From positions 1 to 64,000 of the forward strand of contig JAOTOM010001580.1 in NCBI GenBank assembly GCA_034440615.1: a stretch of DNA of 64,000 bases, given 5' to 3'. The notes beneath the pieces were generated by a model. It saw only the letters and a list, made by a program, of their open reading frames with translations, searched no databases and was not told the DNA's origin. This stretch comes from Ashinkailepas kermadecensis (lineage: Eukaryota > Arthropoda > Thecostraca > Neolepadidae). This document shows, piece by piece, positions 1 to 9,820 of the stretch. Numbering within the stretch: the stretch's first letter is position 1; each line of letters begins with the position of its first letter. The position numbers and the translations under genes were made by a program.

Positions 1-690
1 CAATGTAACTATAACTTAGTGGTAAATAATTGACATGAGTGTCTTATCATGATTGTTATTTCTATGCACTAAGAACATATTTTCTACCAACAAGCACAAC
101 ATTTGGCACACTTCCAGTCTAGATCACAAACAAGGTTTTGATGGAGATGTTTGAATTCATGCTTATTAACATGACTAAGATAGTGTAACCACTCATTTCC
201 ATTGCATACGCTTAATCTTAGTTGAACAGCAAAATAATACCAAAACCAAAAAGGGGGCTTTCAATTGGCTCATATACAATAACTAGTTATTTAAAGCTTT
301 AGAAATTGCAAGGTAACCCAACATAAAATTAGCTAGCCTGCTCTAGTTTCTCAGAGAAAAGTATCAAAATCTTGAAATAAAGGACGTAACCTAACCAGGC
401 CTATCCATCTTTTTCTTTGGTGGAGGGAAAACATTGTCAATATGCAAACAAAGCAGGCAAAACACAACAAAGCAATCTTGCAAATGATGTAAACAGCAAT
501 AGTACAGAAAAGTTTCAGGATAACCCTGGGTTTTCGCTGGTGTGACTATTATGGTGGGAATAGCTGATGGTAGCAGACATTTGCTTCTCTGCAAAGAGGC
601 AAGGTTAAACCGTTCTTGCCTCAGGTTTCTTTCCGTATCAATTCGTTTAAATGCTTGGAGCATACTCTTGGTTCTCTTACATTTGACAAC
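1..690. other. Low-copy flank, no gene recognised
   Basis: AT-rich sequence without a recognisable domain. A 90-codon minus-strand frame at 391-663 resembles nothing I know and shows no convincing splice context. It could be UTR or intron of the possible exon just to its right, which is on the minus strand. Confidence 0.4.
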
Positions 691-1073
691 TTAGACACAT
701 GTTTTATTGTGTGTCATGATATTTTGCTTAGGCAGAATCCTGATGAAAATGGTGTACCCAGATTTCTTCTTTATTAAAGTTGCCTGCCAAGTTCCACTTC
801 TATCCTCTGGTACTGCACAGTAAGGCATGACACCTGAAACAGAGATGTGTTCCATTCCAACATTATATCTAGATGCTAAATTCATACTACAGGAAATCAG
901 CCGGAAACTTATTGAAAGTTTCAGGAAGGCATTCCCAGATCGCAATGGTATTGTACATAAAACTTCAATTATGCATGTATCATCAATAATCCATGAAGAT
1001 TCATCACGGAAGAATGCATCATGCCCTGGGTCTAGATAAAAGTGACCATTGCGTATGATTTGAGAAAAGTCCT
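691..1073 (-). CDS. Possible terminal exon with a MATH/TRAF-like segment
   Basis: On the minus strand a frame of about 127 codons opens directly after a plausible acceptor (pyrimidine-rich tract then GGTTGCAG, 1074-1080) and ends at a TAA at 691-693. Its first 45 residues (DFSQII, then HFYLDP, then WIIDDTCIIEV) follow the pattern of the last strands of a MATH domain, where a DP-rich stretch is followed by a hydrophobic-DDTCIIE strand. MATH domains in TRAF, SPOP-like and USP7-like proteins bind substrate peptides. The remaining 80 residues are unrecognised. Upstream exons would lie to the right, but LINE copy 1 starts only 230 bp away, so the gene may be split by it, have a long intron, or be dead. 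The family call is a pattern judgement only, and a chance open frame is the alternative. Confidence 0.3.
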
Positions 1074-1171
1074 CTGCAACCAAATTGATACCATATTAGA
1101 AAAAACCCTCGGATGACGTCATGCGGGCTTGAAGGAAAACTTAGATCTACCTTCTAGTAAAGGTACCTTGG

Positions 1172-1234
1172 GTTTATTATTTGTCACATGCGCGTCTGAT
1201 ATGATATCAGACGCGCGTATGACAAATAACAAAC
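1172..1234. repeat. Long near-perfect palindrome
   Basis: Two 31-bp arms fold around a single G at 1203. Twenty-eight of 31 positions pair as Watson-Crick; the others are one G-T wobble and two mismatches. The core is CTGATATGATATCAG flanked by GCGCGT/ACGCGC. It sits 70 bp left of LINE copy 1. It could be a small MITE remnant or a cruciform-forming site. Confidence 0.85.
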
Positions 1235-1305
1235 TAACGCAATTTTATTCAGTGCAGATGTCCATTGCAGGGTCTGTAGCGGGCCGCAAGGTTCGGCGAG
1301 CTAAG

Positions 1306-1402
1306 AGTGATGGCCAAAGCAGTGCGCCACGTTTACAGTCATGGCCCAAACGCTGCGCCACATTTGCCGTCATGGCCCAAACGCCGCTCCACATTCGCCC
1401 CG
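1306..1402 (+). promoter_or_regulatory. Three tandem 5' UTR units of the LINE
   Basis: Three successive units of about 31-33 bp each start GATGGCC/CATGGCC and contain a CCAC-rich half. The same three units open copy 2 (16991-17090). Repeated units at the 5' end of non-LTR elements commonly hold the internal promoter. The ATGGCC cores resemble YY1-type sites, but that is inference. Confidence 0.55.
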
Positions 1403-2161
1403 TCGGGGCGACACGCGACGCGTCATTACTCACCGCCCCCTCGCCGTAGCTAGCGGCGAGTTGACGCATGCGCAGGAGAAAACTAACACAGCTGTTGGGA
1501 AGTGTGACGCCGACGCGGCCGCAATACTAATGCGTTTGTATGTGACACTATATAGTATACCGACGAGTGAATATTCAATCGCGGCACGCTCGAAAAGACC
1601 TAGCTTATAGCTGGCGATCGAGCACGAGAAGCTACCCGCTGCCCCAAAGACCCCGCCCCCCCTCCCAGCTGTCTCGTAGGTGTCCTTATTAGGGCATCTA
1701 CGGGCAGCTCCGCCCCCCGGACCACTAGTTGGTTGTCTGCCGGATTAGCCGGCCGGCGCCACTAGTTGGTTGCTCGCCGGAATAGCCGGCGTAGCCCCCC
1801 TCCCAACCCCCTTCGGCCCAGCGGTGCTCACCAGCACCGTCGGGAAACCGAATTGTAGCAGCGGTCGGCTTTGATTGTTTTGTTACCCATCCCACCCACT
1901 AGGTTAGAGCCAGCAGAGGTACCTTCCTGGTTTCATGGATCGTGCTAGCGGCCTTTGGCCGTGACTGCGCCCGCCTCTGTTGGCTACTCCCATCCCTCCA
2001 AGCACTGTGTCTCTCTACCCCTTTCGCACTACACTTGTCTTCACACTTTTCCTTGCAGCACCCCTTCAGGGTGCCTCTCTTGACAGCACCCCTTCAGGGC
2101 GCCCTTCCCACACTCAGTCACCCCTCCCCTCTCTCCTCAGCGGTCCAACCCCCGCACCGGC

Positions 2162-3443
2162 ATGGCCGGGGACCCCCGCCCCCTGCGGAGGGCGGACGCC
2201 GGCCGCGCCCAGGAGCCCGGGCCCCGCCACCGCGAGATCCCCCTGACGGGGAATCCTTCGTGCTCGTGGCACGGAAGGAGGGGTCCTGGGACCGCACGTC
2301 CCCCTTTGCGGTAGCCAAGGAGCTAGATAAGTGGACGGGAGGTGTAGTGTCGGCCCGAACCATCCGGTCGGGCGCACTACTGGTTAGGGTGCGTGACCCA
2401 ACCCAGGCCAGGGCCCTCCTCCACCTGAACCACTTCCTGGCACACCCTGTCGAGGTGTCTGTGGCGGATAGACTGAACAACTCTTTTGTGACAGTCTTTG
2501 CCCCGGAGCTGGCACACCTCCCAGAGGAGGAGCTCCTGGAAGAGTTGACCCCTCAAGGCGTCTGCGAAGTCGTCCGTTTGGGACGCCCCTCGGCATCGAC
2601 CCCGAGCCCCTTGCTCAAAGTGGGGTACAGATCGCTCGCCCCGCCGACGCACCTGTACGCGGGGTACCTCCGGTACCCCTGTCGGCCGTGGACCCCTCCG
2701 CCCAAGCGCTGTGGGTTCTGCCAGCGTTATGGCCACCACAGTGGGGTCTGTCGCGCCCGCAACCCAGTGTGCGGCCATTGTGCTGAGGCGCACACCACGG
2801 CCCAGTGCGAGGCCCAGGAGCCGCGATGCGCAGCCTGCGCCGGCCCACATCCCGCCTCATACCCCCGCTGCCCAGTCTGGCTGGAAGCAAAGGGTCAGCA
2901 GCAGCAGCGCCGGACAGCCCCCCAGCACCGCCATTGACGCAGAGGCCGGCCTCTGCCTGGGGCCAACAGCCCCTCCAGCCCCTCTGGCCGACCCCGGCCG
3001 AGGCGGCCGCCCGACCGGCGACCCGTGTTCCCACGCGCACCGAGCGCCCGCTCACCCACTCCGACCCTGCACCGGCCTTACGCCCTGCTCCCGTCGCAGG
3101 TCCATCCGCCTCCAGGCCCTCCAGTTGTCGAACGGCTGCCACGCACCCTCGGGGTCGAGCCCCCTCCGCGCCGCCCCCTCCAGGACCTCCCCAGCCCCCC
3201 TCCACCCTGCCTCCCTCTCGGGATCAGGCCTCCCCGGCGACCTCCACTCAGGTCCTCCCATCTCCCTCCACCGGCTCATCGCAGTCCTCTCAGGACAGTC
3301 CTGACCCCCCTCCGCATACTCGGGAATCCCCCAGGGACCCAGAGCAGACAGCCACACCAGAGTCGTCTGATTATGAAACAGACGACTTTGCCTCACCATC
3401 ACCGCCACACACGCGGCTGCGGGAGCGTGATCACAACCATTAA
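2162..3443 (+). pseudogene. ORF1 of LINE copy 1, Gag-like with three CCHC knuckles, frameshifted
   Basis: ORF1 proteins of I-like elements bind the element RNA and form the RNP. The conserved core runs in frame 1 (about 2240-2930): a block GESFVLVAR...AVAKELDKWTG...RSGALLVRV, then knuckles CGFCQRYGHHSGVC, CGHCAEAHTTAQC and CAACAGPHPASYPRC. The proline-rich tail continues in another frame (2937-3443) and ends with TAA in a TAATG overlap with the ORF2 start. The likely start ATG at 2162 (MAGDPRP) is in yet another frame, so at least two indels separate start, core and tail. Copy 2 shows the same domain order. The same TAATG junction is known from SART1, where ORF2 is made by termination-reinitiation; coupling here is inference. 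Confidence 0.8.
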
Positions 3444-6400
3444 TGCAGACACCCACCACTGAATTCTTGCTCCAATGGAATACGAGGTCACTCATATCCC
3501 ATTGGGCGGAATTCAAGGAATATATTATCAAAAATAAACCATTGGTAGCCGCCGTTCAGGGGACCCGATGGCGCGACAACGACCCATATAATTTTAACAT
3601 CTATGGCTACTCTCTCTATACCAACAACGTAAATTCTACACCCCGCGGCGGCGGGGTTGCTCTATTTATCTCAGACACCCTCCTTCATCGTCAGATCAAC
3701 ATTGCTAATAACCTAAATTGTATTGCTGTTTCGGTCCAAATTGCACAAGTAGAGCTTACTATACTCTCTCTTTACCTCTCACCTTCTCCTACACTATCCT
3801 TATCTTCTGTGACCGACCTTTTCGGCCTCCTTCCTCACCCCTGTCTGGTGCTGGGTGACTTCAATGCCCATCACCAGGCTTGGGGCTGCCACTCCACATC
3901 ACCTCGCGGACATCACATCGAAACTCTCCTCAACACCCACAACATGGTCTTTTTAAACGACCAAACACCCACACACAACACCGACATCGCCCCGTTCCGT
4001 CCATCCGCCATAGACCTGTCTTTGGCCTCAGCCTCTATTTAGCCCCTCTTCTCTTGGCATGTTCAATCCGATCCCCACTTTAGCGATCATTTTCCCATTC
4101 ATATCATGCTTGAACGCTCAGCCCAAGCTAGAGATTACTTATTTCTACCCCGCTGGAATGTACGCAAAGCGAAATGGCCACCCTTCTCCCAAGAAATTGA
4201 CACCGTCTTTCCTCCGCAGTCACACCCCCCAATATCAGCCTTTCTTGATACCATACTACTCGCGGCAGAAAATCACGTCCCCCACACTCGTCGCTCCCCG
4301 TCCGTCACCACGTGCCGTGGTGGAACGACGAGTGTCAACGCGCCGTCGCTCTGCGGCGGCGGGCTGAGCGAAAATTTCGGAAAAACCTTATCCCACAAAA
4401 CATGTTAGAAGCCCGCGAGGCTAAAAAACGTTGTCAGCAGACTATCCTAGTGGCCAAAAAACACAGCTGGCAACTTTATTCAAACTCGTTCAATCGATTT
4501 ACCCCGATCGGCCAAATTTGGTCCAAAATTCGCTCTTTCACAAATGGCAGATCCCCACACCGCGGATTCCCACAACTGACAATTAATCATCGCAACATCA
4601 CAGAACCCTCAGACGTCGCGGAACACTTTGCCACCTATTATGCTGGCATCTCCTCAAATGCACAATACTCACAACACACCACCGAATTCCTACGAACCAC
4701 TCTCGCCACCTGCAACTTTACCTCGGGCAACACTGAACCATATAATGCCCCATTTACTCCTTATGAGCTAACCTTATCCCTTTCCAAAGTAACCAACACT
4801 GCCCCTGGCCCTGACCAATTGGCATACCCTTTCTTCCAAAATCTATCTGACGCCGGAAAAGAGAATCTCCTCTCGGCACTAAATCAACTATGGACTGACG
4901 GCACTTTTCCCCCGTCCTGGTCTACTAGCACTATCATTCCTATCGCTAAACCTCGCAAACCTCGCGACCTTCCCTCTAGCTGTCGACCTATCTCTCTCAC
5001 TAGTTGTGCCTCTAAAATCTTTGAGCGCATGGTCAATGGCCGAATCAGAGTACACCTCGAAAACAACAACATTCTCTCCCCCTTTCAAAGCGGATTCCGA
5101 CCCAGACACAGCACCGCCGACAACCTCTTCCAACTTGTGGATTCGATACAGCGCGGCTTCATGAAAAAATATGAAACCGTCGCACTTTTTCTCGACTTGA
5201 AATCCGCATTCAATAAAGTACACAGTTCGGCCCTCCAAATTAAATTACATCGTATTGGCATACGAGGCAGAATGGCAAAATTTATCTCCAACTTCCTCGC
5301 TGATAGAACATTCACCGTCCGCTGCGGCAATATCCATTCTCGGCCCCAGAAACTCGATCAGGGCGTCCCACAAGGCAGCGTGCTATCCCCACCCTCTTTC
5401 TCATCATGATTAACGATGCTCTCGCCGACCTCCACAACATAGCCCCCTGCCTAAAATACTCCATTTACGCCGATGATCTGGCCATATGGTGCACGCACCG
5501 TTCGGCAGACAAAGCAAATTACCTTATGCAGCGCGCCATGAATCAAATTGATTCCTGGTGCTCCCTTTGGGGACTGCAAATCTCCCCCGCAAAATCCGTC
5601 ACAATGCTTTTCTCACGGCTCCACACGTACATCCCACCTACTACTCCGCTCCGCTATCGCGAACAAATTATCTCTCTCCAAACCACATTCACATATCTTG
5701 GCATCATACTAGACAAAAGGCTTTGTTTCGGCCCTCATATTGCTTATCTAAAACAACGCTGCGCAAAACGGCTAAATCTCCTGCGCTGCATCTCCGGTCG
5801 CGACTGGGGTGCAGACAGGGCTACCCTCAACACTATGTATATCGCTCTGATTCGCTCCGTCCTGGAATACAATGCGTTTATCTTCGATCATATATCTCCG
5901 TCACACATCACAACACTTGAACGCATACAAAATCACGCTCTTCGCCTCATCACCGGAGCACACCGCACTACACCCATTACTAGTCTCCGGGCTGAGGCCC
6001 ACCTCCCCAGCTTACAACACCGCAGAACACTCCAACTAGTCAGATACCACTTTCGAACCACAACACAGCTCAACCACCCTGCTACCCCCGCACTCACTAA
6101 ACCTCCCTTCAGACTTACCTATAATAGGAACAAACACAACATTGGCATACATTTAAAACATGTCCTTACTCTCGCACTCAAATTCCCCAAGGTAACCCTC
6201 GGCAAATTCCCTCCCCTTCTCCCCTTTTGGCACATGTATCACCCCAAGCTCGAATATCTCTTCCACCAAAACAAAAAATTACTTTCCCCCATCGAAACCC
6301 AACAAACATTTTTCGAATATCAAGCCGCCCACCCCAATCATACATACTACTACACAGACGGCTCCCGTACCACCGACGGTACGGGAGCTGCTTGGTGCGG

Positions 6401-7178
6401 TGGACCCAGCTTTGGCCAAATAAAATTAACACCACATCACTCGGTTTACACCTCAGAACTAGTCGCAATCTACGCCTGTCTGCACCACATCATTCAACAC
6501 CACATCTCCACACCAACCATCATCTGCACCGACTCACGTTCTTCCATCGACGCTATCGCAGCCATACACAACACCACACACCCCACGCTCCACGCTATCC
6601 GGGAACTCTATCACACACATCATGTTCACCTTCACCTCACACTGCTCTGGATCCCTGGCCACATGGGGATTCCGGGCAACGAGCGGGCAGATGAGCTCGC
6701 ACGTCGAGCCATCGATCTCCCACCCACCCCCAACCTCCCAGTCCCCCCATGTGACCTTCTATCCCTCACCAACAGATTATTCAACACATATCTCCAGGCA
6801 TGCTGGAATCACAACACTACTCACTTGCACCACATTAAACCCCTTCTCGCCAAATGGCCCTCTTCCAGACAACTCACGCGCTCACACGAGATCCACCTTG
6901 CTCGACTTCGACTCGGGCACACGAATCTCACGCATAATTTCCTCTTTGATCGACCTCTCCGCGCTCCGCCCTGCCAAACATGTGGTGTTCGTAACACTGT
7001 GGAACATTTCTTGCTTATTTGCCCAGCCTACCAACTACAACGTCGCCCACTTCTTACCTACATTGCGCAAAATCGTCTTCCACTTTCACTACCAAGCCTC
7101 CTCGGTGACAAGCACCCGGACCTCATTGACATACTATTCACATACTTGCACGGCACGAAACTAGAGGAAGTAATTTGA
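3443..7178 (+). pseudogene. ORF2 of LINE copy 1: APE endonuclease, RT, RNase H
   Basis: The frame starts at the ATG of TAATG. Endonuclease: LQWNTRS, then VQGTRW where copy 2 has VQETRW (the catalytic Glu is lost), GDFNAHHQAWG and SDHFPI. RT: GPDQLAYPF, RPISLTSCASKIFE, FQSGFRPRHSTADN, LFLDLKSAFNKVH, GVPQGSVLSP, YADDLAIW, TYLGIILD. RNase H: YTDGSR, TSELVAIYA, CTDSRSS and GNERADELA supply the D-E-D-D set. The C-terminus ends with a CX2CX7HX4C knuckle (CQTCGVRNTVEHFLLIC). Disabling changes compared with copy 2: TAG at 4040-4042, a 1-nt loss near 4296-4306, and a 1-nt loss near 5390-5395 that splits the RT just after SVLSP. The element cannot make a full ORF2 protein. Confidence 0.92.
6361..6388. 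repeat. Hairpin within RNase H coding sequence
   Basis: GCTCCCGTACC and its exact complement GGTACGGGAGC flank a 6-nt loop; in RNA a G-U pair extends the stem to 12. It overlaps the codons right after the first RNase H Asp (YTDGSR). It is unchanged in copy 2 at 22058-22085. Confidence 0.85.
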
Positions 7179-7739
7179 AGTCAAACGCTATCATCTCCAT
7201 CGTCGCTAAACACATACATATAGGTTGTATCACACTAGGTAGGCCGAGACCGATCCAATTTGGCCAAAACGGACGGTTCTCCTTATAAATTGCGCTTGGT
7301 TTTTCACCTTCGGGTTTTCCAAGCTGCTTGGTTTTTTCACCTCTCAGGTTTTTCCAAGCCTTAACTAAAACATACACCTACACACACAAGGTCGGGCCCG
7401 ACGCCCACGACTCGCCCTGGACATCGGGTCTCTGCTTCGCTTTTTCGGTCGCAGGTGGGCGGTGGAGCCTCTCCGCAGGTTACGATGCTGCCCACCCTCC
7501 AAGTGTACTTCTATGTGTCGTATATGTACGTGTGTCTGTGTATGTTTCACCCATGTATGTGTGTCGGACTTTACGCCACGTTCCTTGCTTGTCGGCGTCT
7601 CATCTTTCCTCTCTTTCTTAATTGATATAACCGGATGCCATATAAGCCGGATTAACGTAACCCTTTCCTCAACGTAGCATATCTCTAGCGGATGGCACTC
7701 GGCCTCTGCTAAAGATGGAAGGAAAAAAAAAAAAAAAAA
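7179..7739 (+). other. 3' UTR and poly(A) of LINE copy 1
   Basis: Non-coding tail after the ORF2 stop. It contains a duplicated motif (CACCTTCGGGTTTTCC / CACCTCTCAGGTTTTTCC near 7303-7355) and ends GATGGAAGGA followed by about 17 A. Copy 2 lost this part. Frames called within it are not genes. Confidence 0.75.
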
Positions 7740-7850
7740 TTCGAGTCTCACCTGTCGCTACTCTTCGCCCGCGACCAATCGGCGTGAGAGATTGGCGACG
7801 CTACATGACTCAACGGTCGACGTGTCGTAAAACCAAAAACCAACAACCAA
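7740..7850 (+). mobile_element. 3' two-thirds of a tRNA-derived SINE
   Basis: From TTCGAGTCTCACCTGTCGC onward this matches the full SINE at 54505-54671: body GCGACCAATCGGCGTGAGAG, then CGGTCGACGTGTCGTAAA and a tail of CCAA/CAAC repeats. The tRNA-like 5' third is missing because the LINE poly(A) joins exactly at the T-arm. Confidence 0.85.
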
Positions 7851-7852
7851 CG

Positions 7853-7985
7853 CGATTCTCTCACTTGGATCTTCTCTCTGCAAATACAAGCAATATTCGA
7901 CACGCACAAGTTTCTGGCAACATGCCATCGAGACAGTGTGGAGTGTGCGTTCTGCACTCCACAATTGGTGACCCCGACGTGATTC
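7853..7985 (+). mobile_element. LTR-retrotransposon 5' remnant: U5-like end and primer-binding site
   Basis: TGGTGACCCCGACGTGATTC at 7966-7985 has the form of a primer-binding site of Metaviridae/Belpaoviridae-type elements, directly after a short AT spacer and a CA dinucleotide that could end an LTR. The part before it (7853-7963) would be U5. No 3' LTR and no pol were found in the window, so this is a fragment or a heavily rearranged copy. Confidence 0.5.
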
Positions 7986-8120
7986 AAGCCGTCCCGACAT
8001 GATTCAAGCCGTCCCGACGCGATTCAAGCCGTCCCGACGCGATTCAAGCCGTCCCGACGTGATTCAAGCCGTCCCGACGTGATTCAAGCCGTCCCGACGC
8101 GATTCAAGCCGTCCCGACGT
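7981..8120 (+). repeat. Seven 20-bp tandem repeats continuing the PBS
   Basis: The unit GATTCAAGCCGTCCCGACGT occurs seven times at 7981, 8001, 8021, 8041, 8061, 8081 and 8101, with variation only in the last two bases. Each junction recreates TCCCGACGTGATTC, which is nearly the PBS core. Confidence 0.95.
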
Positions 8121-8217
8121 GATGTGGGGAGCCAACGCGCAACGCTCTCCGCTTTCCGCACGCCCCCACCCGGTCCTGTCCCTCTTTCTTCCTCTCTTCC
8201 TCTCGCCGGAGGCCTAA

Positions 8218-8628
8218 TGGCGCCGCCCGGACACCGAGGGACCACCGACGTTCGTCTCGCCGCTGCGTCGCCGCATCTGCGCACGCCCAGCCGGCCTTCG
8301 CCAACTAATGGACATCGACGCTCCGTCAGCAATTCCACGCCCGGTGAGATCTCTGTTGGCGGACTTCCAGCAGAGATCGCTACTACGGATCACTGACGTC
8401 GACGTCACGGTTTCAGCCGGCACACCAGCTGACGTCACAGCCGACTCACTGGCTGACGTCACAGCACCGACCGGCTCACCGTCTGACGTCACAGTACCAG
8501 CCGGTACACCAGCTGACGTCACAGCCGACTCACTGGCTGACGTCACAGCACCTACCGGCTCACTGTCTGACGTCTCATCCGCTTACTCACCGAAGTCGAC
8601 GTCGCAGTGTCAACCTACTCACTGCTGA
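8218..8628 (+). CDS. Possible gag-region frames of the LTR remnant
   Basis: Two frames follow the repeats. One starts at the ATG at 8218 and the other at 8308 (MDIDAPSAIPRPVRSLLADF); the second runs into repeats reading ADVTADSLADVTAPTGSPSD. Position after a PBS suits gag, but no capsid or knuckle motif is visible and the repeat part is open on both strands. They may equally be by-products of a satellite whose unit length preserves the frame. Confidence 0.25.
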   Translation, partial: WRRPDTEGPPTFVSPLRRRICARPAGLRQLMDIDAPSAIPRPVRSLLADFQQRSLLRITDVDVTVSAGTPADVTADSLADVTAPTGSPSDVTVPAGTPADVTADSLADVTAPTGSLSDVSSAYSPKSTSQCQPTHC

Positions 8629-9150
8629 CGCCGCATCATCCTCCAGCACGCCGTCTGACGTCCTGGCTGACGTCACGGCATCTGCCGACTCACCGGCTGA
8701 CGTCACAGCCGACTCACTGGCTGACGTCACAGCACCGGCCGGCTCACCGTCTGACGTCACTGTATCAGCCAGTACACCAGCTGACGTCACAGCCGACTCA
8801 CTGGCTGACGTCACAGCGCCTACCGGCTCACCGTCTGACGTCACATCCGCCTGCTCACCGAAGTCGACGCCGCATCATCCGCCAGCACGCCGTCTGACGT
8901 CCTGGCTGACGTCACGGCATCTGCCGGCTCACCAACGGCGACTTCGCGACGTCACAGCCGACTCACTGGCTGACGTCACAGCAACCTCAGCCGACCCACT
9001 GGCTGACTGCAACTTCAGCCGACCCACTGGCTGACGCCTCATCAACAGGCTCATCGTCTGACGTCCTGGCTGACGTCACGGCATCTGCCGGCTCACCAAC
9101 GGCGACTTCGCGACGTCACAGCCGACTCACTGGCTGACGTCACAGCAACT
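8398..9150. repeat. Satellite rich in TGACGTCA palindromes
   Basis: Degenerate units of about 24-30 bp (GCTGACGTCACAGCCGACTC and variants) are organised in a higher-order repeat of about 240 bp: the block with GTCTGACGTCCTGGCTGACG recurs at 8653, 8891 and 9058. I count 16 perfect TGACGTCA 8-mers, the consensus cAMP-response element bound by CREB/ATF bZIP proteins. Confidence 0.9.
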
Positions 9151-9576
9151 TCAGCCGACCCACTGGCTGACTGCAACTTCAGCCGACCCACTGGCTGCCT
9201 CAGCAACCTCAGCCGACCCACTGGCTGACTGCAACCTCAGCCGACCCACTGGCTTCCTCAGCAACCTCAGCCGACCTACTGGCTTCCTCAGCGACCTCAG
9301 CCGACCCACTGGCTGCCTCAGCAACTTCAGCCGACCCACTGGCTGACGTCTCATCGTCTAACGTCCTGGCTGACGTTACATCAACCTCAGCGACCTCAGC
9401 CGACCCACTGGCTGCCTCAGCAACCTCAGCCGACCCACTGGCTGCCTCAGCAACCTCAGCCGACCCACTGGCTGCCCACCACGCAGAACGTCTGACGTTA
9501 ATAACCTCAGCAACCTCAGCCGACCCACTGGCTGCCTCAGCAACCTCAGCCGACCCACTGGCTGACGGCAACCTCA
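9150..9576. repeat. Satellite second half, CCTCAGCCGACCCACTGG units
   Basis: About 27-30-bp units (CAACCTCAGCCGACCCACTGGCTGCCTCAG) continue from the CRE block but have lost TGACGTCA. The array stops at the target-site duplication of the minus-strand LINE (9567-9576) and a unit resumes at 16771. Several frames are open on both strands; I do not regard them as genes. Confidence 0.9.
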
Positions 9577-9820
9577 GTGTGTGTGTGTGTGTGTATGAAT
9601 TTGGCCAGCCTGCCACCGTGTGGTAATGTCGGCTGTTTCCGGTTGTTGTTGTTGTGTTGGTGTTAAGCGATATAAAGGGGTGAGGGGTATGGTAGGAGGA
9701 TTAGTCGAGGGGTGGAAGAGAGGGTTGACTTGTTGAGCAGTGTCGAAGTAGATTCTTGTAGTGTAGAGTAGAGTTGAGTAGAGTAGAGTAGAGTAGAGTT
9801 GGGTTGAGCGGAAGTATAGC

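Larger units (their letters stand above)
1301..7739 (+). mobile_element. I-like non-LTR retrotransposon, copy 1 (nearly full length, defective)
   Basis: The element has a 5' UTR with tandem promoter-like units, ORF1 (CCHC knuckles), ORF2 (endonuclease, reverse transcriptase, RNase H, terminal zinc knuckle), a 3' UTR and a poly(A) tail at about 7724-7739. The left boundary is the first base shared with copy 2 (CTAAGAGTGA at 1301 and 16986), because the sequence further left is unrelated. The RNase H domain plus an ORF1 with three knuckles points to the I superfamily; the exact clade needs a tree. Both ORFs carry inactivating changes. The 3' junction falls inside the B-box region of a tRNA-derived SINE. 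No clear target-site duplication is visible. Confidence 0.93.

Noticed and set aside
7981..8120. CRISPR-like short repeats
   Set aside because: 20-bp units abut directly; no spacers.
8214..8844. Minus-strand VTSASESAVTSAG repeats as a mucin-like protein
   Set aside because: Both strands of the CRE satellite are open; no start context or conserved flank.
9151..9616. ASGSAEVAEAASGSAEVAE repeats as a coding sequence
   Set aside because: Satellite by-product; interrupted by the LINE target site and open on the other strand as well.
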